Shown here: in pieces, positions 61,033 through 64,000 of the stretch
Numbering within the stretch: the first letter of the stretch is position 1
Layout of the letters: each line of letters begins with the position of its first letter
DNA from: JAGQYH01 sp041393015
GTDB taxonomy: Bacteria > Bacteroidota > Bacteroidia > Chitinophagales > JADIYW01
Length of the DNA stretch: 64,000 nucleotides
NCBI GenBank assembly: GCA_041393015.1
Contig: JAWKKV010000001.1
Coordinates: 1-64,000 of the forward strand
Direction of reading: 5' to 3'
The notes under the pieces: model-generated
What the model was told of the DNA's origin: nothing
Seen by the model: only the letters and a program-made list of their open reading frames with translations
The model's database searches: none
Translations under genes and position numbers: made by a program

Positions 61033-62868
61033 ATGCAGGATATAATTCAACTTTTATCAGACAAAATTGCTAATCAGATTGCTGCAGGCGAGGTGATACA
61101 ACGCCCTGCTTCTGTGGTGAAAGAGCTATTGGAAAATTCATTGGATGCCGGCAGCACAAAGATTCAATTGATTGCCAAAGATGCCGGAAAAGCATTGATT
61201 CAAGTAGTTGATAATGGTTCAGGAATGTCGATTACCGATGCAAGAATGTGTTTTGAAAGACATGCTACATCCAAAATTTCAGCCATTGAAGATCTTTTTG
61301 CTTTAAGAACTAAAGGATTTAGAGGGGAAGCAATGGCCTCTATTGGTGCGATTGCTCAAGTAGAGTTAAAAACCAAAAGAGCAGACGATAAAGTCGGCAC
61401 TCAAATTAATATTGAAGGCTCAAAAGTGCTGAATCAAGAACCTTGTCAGCAGCCGACAGGCACTTCTATTGCTGTTAAAAACTTGTTTTTTAATGTTCCC
61501 GCAAGGCGAAATTTCTTGAAATCCAATCCGGTAGAAACCAAGCACATCATTGATGAATTTTTAAGAATTGCTTTGGCTCATCCAAATGTTGCCTTTACCT
61601 TACATCATAACAATAGCGAGATATATCATTTGAAAGAGGCCAATTTAAGGCAAAGGATTGTGGCTGTTTTTGGCAACAATTACAATGAAAAATTAGTACC
61701 GGTTTCAGAAGACACTGATTATGTAAAAGTGAATGGATTTATTGGCAAGCCAGAATCGGCTAAAAAAACTAGAGGCGAGCAATACTTCTTTTTAAATGGA
61801 CGATTTATAAAGAATGCTTATTTGAATCATGCAGTGACCAGCGCTTATGACAATATTTTACAGTCTAATACTTTTCCATTTTACATATTAAATATCGATA
61901 TCAATCCAGCAGCGGTAGATATTAATGTTCACCCTACTAAACAAGAAGTAAAATTTGAAGATGAACGGATTGTTTACATGATTGTGCAAGCAGCGGTAAA
62001 GCATGGATTAGCGCAGTATAGTATTACGCCCTCTATTGATTTTACGCAAGAAGCCAGCTTTAAAGATTTTGAAGCCTTTCGATCAGGGTTTTCTTCTAAT
62101 TCTAATCCAATAGAAACAGACACTTATGTACAAGTAAGCCAAACCAATAGCTTTTCTAAATCAAGCACAAAAGGATGGGAAAATGCTTATGCTAAAGAGA
62201 AGATTCCATTTACATTTGAGCATGATGAAATGGATACAGTAACCGTTCCTAGCAAGGGCAATTTTGAAGTAGAACTTCCATTGGTGGAAGAAGTCGCTTC
62301 GGTATTTACGCCTATTCAAATACACAAAACCTATATCTTAAGTCAAATTAAGTCGGGCATAATTTTTATACATCAAAACTTAGCGCACCAACGAATTTTA
62401 TATGAGCGCTATTTAACTGCCTTTGAAAGAAAAACAGGCTGTCAGAAATTGCTTTTCCCAAAAACAATTGAGTTTAACAGCAGCGACACAGCATTGTTTG
62501 AGGAAATTATTGATGATGTAAGATTGTTAGGATTTGATATTGAAAGCTTTGGAAAGAACAGCTTTATTGTTGGCGGTGTGCCAACGGATTTAACCAATGA
62601 AAATCCAGAAACGATCATAGAAAATATGTTGGAGCAATATAAGTGGAATGCTGCTCATGATAAAATTCCACAACGTGAAAATATAGCCAGATCATTAGCT
62701 AGACATGCTGCGATACCGGCTGGAAAAAGTCTATTGCCTTCTTTAATGAAAGCTCTGATAGATCAATTGTTTGGCTGTGAGCAACCTAATGTAACGGCAT
62801 ACGGCCAACCTACTTTTATTCAACATAGCTTAAGCAGTTTAAAAGAACAATTTGGGTTAGAAGATTGA
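61033..62868 (+). CDS. mutL: DNA mismatch repair protein MutL
   Basis: MutL links mismatch recognition by MutS to strand removal. The N-terminal GHKL ATPase is intact: ELLENSLDAGST, DNGSGM, RHATSKI, TKGFRGEA, and the late HPTKQEVKF. The C-terminal domain is present (about 430-611), but the endonuclease metal motifs are not: DQHA-x2-E reads HQNLAHQ at 447-453, ACR-like reads ARHAAI at 556-561, and CPHGRP reads TAYGQP at 588-593. The nick may therefore come from another enzyme. The total length of 611 residues is normal. Confidence 0.94.
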   Translation: MQDIIQLLSDKIANQIAAGEVIQRPASVVKELLENSLDAGSTKIQLIAKDAGKALIQVVDNGSGMSITDARMCFERHATSKISAIEDLFALRTKGFRGEAMASIGAIAQVELKTKRADDKVGTQINIEGSKVLNQEPCQQPTGTSIAVKNLFFNVPARRNFLKSNPVETKHIIDEFLRIALAHPNVAFTLHHNNSEIYHLKEANLRQRIVAVFGNNYNEKLVPVSEDTDYVKVNGFIGKPESAKKTRGEQYFFLNGRFIKNAYLNHAVTSAYDNILQSNTFPFYILNIDINPAAVDINVHPTKQEVKFEDERIVYMIVQAAVKHGLAQYSITPSIDFTQEASFKDFEAFRSGFSSNSNPIETDTYVQVSQTNSFSKSSTKGWENAYAKEKIPFTFEHDEMDTVTVPSKGNFEVELPLVEEVASVFTPIQIHKTYILSQIKSGIIFIHQNLAHQRILYERYLTAFERKTGCQKLLFPKTIEFNSSDTALFEEIIDDVRLLGFDIESFGKNSFIVGGVPTDLTNENPETIIENMLEQYKWNAAHDKIPQRENIARSLARHAAIPAGKSLLPSLMKALIDQLFGCEQPNVTAYGQPTFIQHSLSSLKEQFGLED

Positions 62869-62876
62869 AGGAAGTG

Positions 62877-62918
62877 GAAAGTATAAAGTTTGAAGTAAAA
62901 AAGTATAAAGTATAAAAT
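62877..62918. repeat. AAAGTATAAAGT degenerate tandem
   Basis: GAAAGTATAAAGTTTGAAGT, then AAAAAAGTATAAAGTATAAA, between mutL and the first rhomboid gene. The units resemble the arms at 39910-39955. Confidence 0.65.
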
Positions 62919-62921
62919 AAC

Positions 62922-63677
62922 ATGAATCAAATAGGTAGAGGTTTTAGTGGCATACCAGATGTAGTCAAAAATTTGATCATTTTAAATGTGATTGTATACA
63001 TCAGTACGGCGTTTCTATTTCCACAGTATTATGATATGCTATCGATGCATTTTATATTGAATAAGCAGTTTGAACCTTTTCAAATTGTGACGCATATGTT
63101 TATGCATAGCAATAGAGGCTTTGCTCACATTTTCTTTAATATGTTTTCCCTTTGGATGTTTGGCAGTGTTTTGGAACAAATGTGGGGCCCTAAGAGGTTT
63201 TTGACCTTCTATCTAATTGCGGGGTTGGGATCAATTGGTTTATTTACATTGGTCAACTATTTACAATGGTTACAAATAACTAATGGGTTTTCTTTTGAGC
63301 AATTACAAGCGGTTAAAGATGCAGTACTCACTGTTGATGGCGGCTATCGATATAATTTAATTGAAGGCTATGATAGAAGTCAAGTAGAAAATGCTATACG
63401 ATTATATTTTGGGCAAGTAGTTGGTGCTTCGGGAGCTATTTATGGTGTTTTAGTAGCTTTTGGTATGCTCTTTCCAAATACCGAGTTAATGTTGATCTTT
63501 TTCCCGGTTCCCATAAAAGCCAAATATTTTATACCTATCTTAATAGTGATTGAATTATTTTTAGGTGTTAATAGTTTTAAATGGGACAATATCGCTCATT
63601 TTGCTCACTTAGGTGGTGCACTATTAGGCTTTATTATGGTTAAAATTTGGAATAAGGATAGAAATAGATTTTACTAA
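62922..63677 (+). CDS. Rhomboid family intramembrane serine protease, copy 1
   Basis: An inner-membrane protease that cuts helices within the bilayer. The 251 residues hold about six spans, with HMFMHSNRGFAHIFFNMFSL, the catalytic Ser170 in VGASGAIYG and the catalytic His in HFAHLGGALLG. The insertion between the first and second halves (about 105-155) is longer than in GlpG. Its stop overlaps the next start by one base (TAATG), so the two rhomboids are translationally coupled. The substrates are unknown. Confidence 0.9.
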   Translation: MNQIGRGFSGIPDVVKNLIILNVIVYISTAFLFPQYYDMLSMHFILNKQFEPFQIVTHMFMHSNRGFAHIFFNMFSLWMFGSVLEQMWGPKRFLTFYLIAGLGSIGLFTLVNYLQWLQITNGFSFEQLQAVKDAVLTVDGGYRYNLIEGYDRSQVENAIRLYFGQVVGASGAIYGVLVAFGMLFPNTELMLIFFPVPIKAKYFIPILIVIELFLGVNSFKWDNIAHFAHLGGALLGFIMVKIWNKDRNRFY

Positions 63678-64000
63678 TGTCAATGTCGCAAAACAGCATA
63701 TTAAATGATTTAAAGTTTCGCTACCAAACGGGTGGCATTTTAACACGATTAATCATGATTAATGTGGCTGCTTTTTTAGTGGTTAATATTGTACGAGTGA
63801 TATTGATGTTAATGACTAAAAACGGTGACGTAGTAAGTTCTGATTCTACTTATCAAATTTTGATTCACTACTTAATGATTCCTTCAGAACCACTTTTGTT
63901 AGTGAAACGTTTTTGGACGATTATCACCCATATGTTTACACATGAAGGTTTCTTTCATATGCTTTTTAACATGCTTTGGCTGTATTGGTTTGGCGTCATT
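63677..64000 (+). CDS. Rhomboid family protein, copy 2, partial
   Basis: The gene leaves the window at the right edge after 108 codons. It starts at an ATG that overlaps the stop of copy 1. A first span (LIMINVAAFLVVNIVRVILML) is followed by the rhomboid HMFTHEGFFHMLFNMLWLYWFG block. The catalytic Ser and His lie beyond the edge, so activity cannot be judged. Two tandem rhomboids after mutL suggest a duplicated or paired function. Confidence 0.85.
   Translation, partial: MSMSQNSILNDLKFRYQTGGILTRLIMINVAAFLVVNIVRVILMLMTKNGDVVSSDSTYQILIHYLMIPSEPLLLVKRFWTIITHMFTHEGFFHMLFNMLWLYWFGVI

Noticed and set aside
1..64000. tRNA or rRNA genes
   Set aside because: I looked through the spacers for the T-arm GGTTCGAATCC and CCA ends and saw none; an RNA-gene search would be decisive.

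Overview
The window is a stretch of AT-rich chromosome (about one third G+C by eye) from a member of the Bacteroidota. Pointers are a type IX secretion C-terminal sorting domain on the haloperoxidase (14116-16311), Bacteroidota-type promoters (TAnnTTTG near -7) in front of many genes, almost no Shine-Dalgarno sequences, and lineage-typical families such as DUF4476, DUF6913, DUF4377-META and a conserved TPR / DUF368 / aroE cluster. I cannot fix the order from sequence alone. No rRNA, tRNA, CRISPR array or prophage is visible. Most of the window is housekeeping and central metabolism, with a few accessory items in the spacers.

Layout. 0-5.9 kb: fatty acid and amino acid synthesis (accA, a DUF6913 gene, dapA), proline dehydrogenase, aroE and a DUF368 lipid-carrier transporter. 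6-14 kb: a TPR protein, an M1 peptidase, a REP-associated tyrosine transposase inside its own REP palindromes, a CoA-binding protein and dnaX, which carries an A10 slippage site. 14-21 kb: a secreted vanadium haloperoxidase, a very-long-chain-type acyl-CoA dehydrogenase behind a TetR-like operator, a tiny lipoprotein and proBA. 21-27 kb: a cupin, glnB-amt, an rRNA cytosine methyltransferase, lpdA and an M20 amidohydrolase. 27.5-34 kb: cysC-cysD-cysN (sulfate activation to PAPS), a Rieske oxygenase, a MoeZ-type E1 with rhodanese, rluF and a short MscS channel. 35-39 kb: a fatty acid hydroxylase with thioredoxin behind a CRP-like class II promoter, two rhodaneses and a trans-polyprenyl synthase. 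39-45 kb: an alpha/beta hydrolase, ricT, holB, a PTPS/QueD protein and a DEAD-box helicase. 45.5-51 kb: typA, two tandem acyltransferases, a Cys/His-rich DUF4476 protein and a CDF metal transporter. 51-64 kb: a lipoprotein, a GH3-type acyl-adenylate enzyme, lptB, recJ, a ParE-type toxin-antitoxin pair, a NagZ-like glycosidase fused to a beta-lactamase-like domain, a small membrane protein, mutL and two rhomboid proteases.

Genes that work together: glnB and amt (ammonium uptake and its control); proB and proA (proline synthesis, opposed by proline dehydrogenase); cysC/D/N (PAPS supply, with no reductase here); dnaX and holB (clamp loader); recJ and mutL (repair); accA, the acyl-CoA dehydrogenase, acyltransferases and DUF368 (lipid and envelope turnover).

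The spacers are the least ordinary part. They hold at least eight short-unit or palindromic repeat families, many of them between convergent genes that lack a classical terminator. The strongest leads are the REP/RAYT unit, the dnaX slippage site with stops in both alternative frames, the MutL with eroded endonuclease motifs, the CRP-like class II promoter at 36.4 kb, the TetR-like operator at 18.3 kb, and a possible structured RNA at 48.75-48.88 kb.
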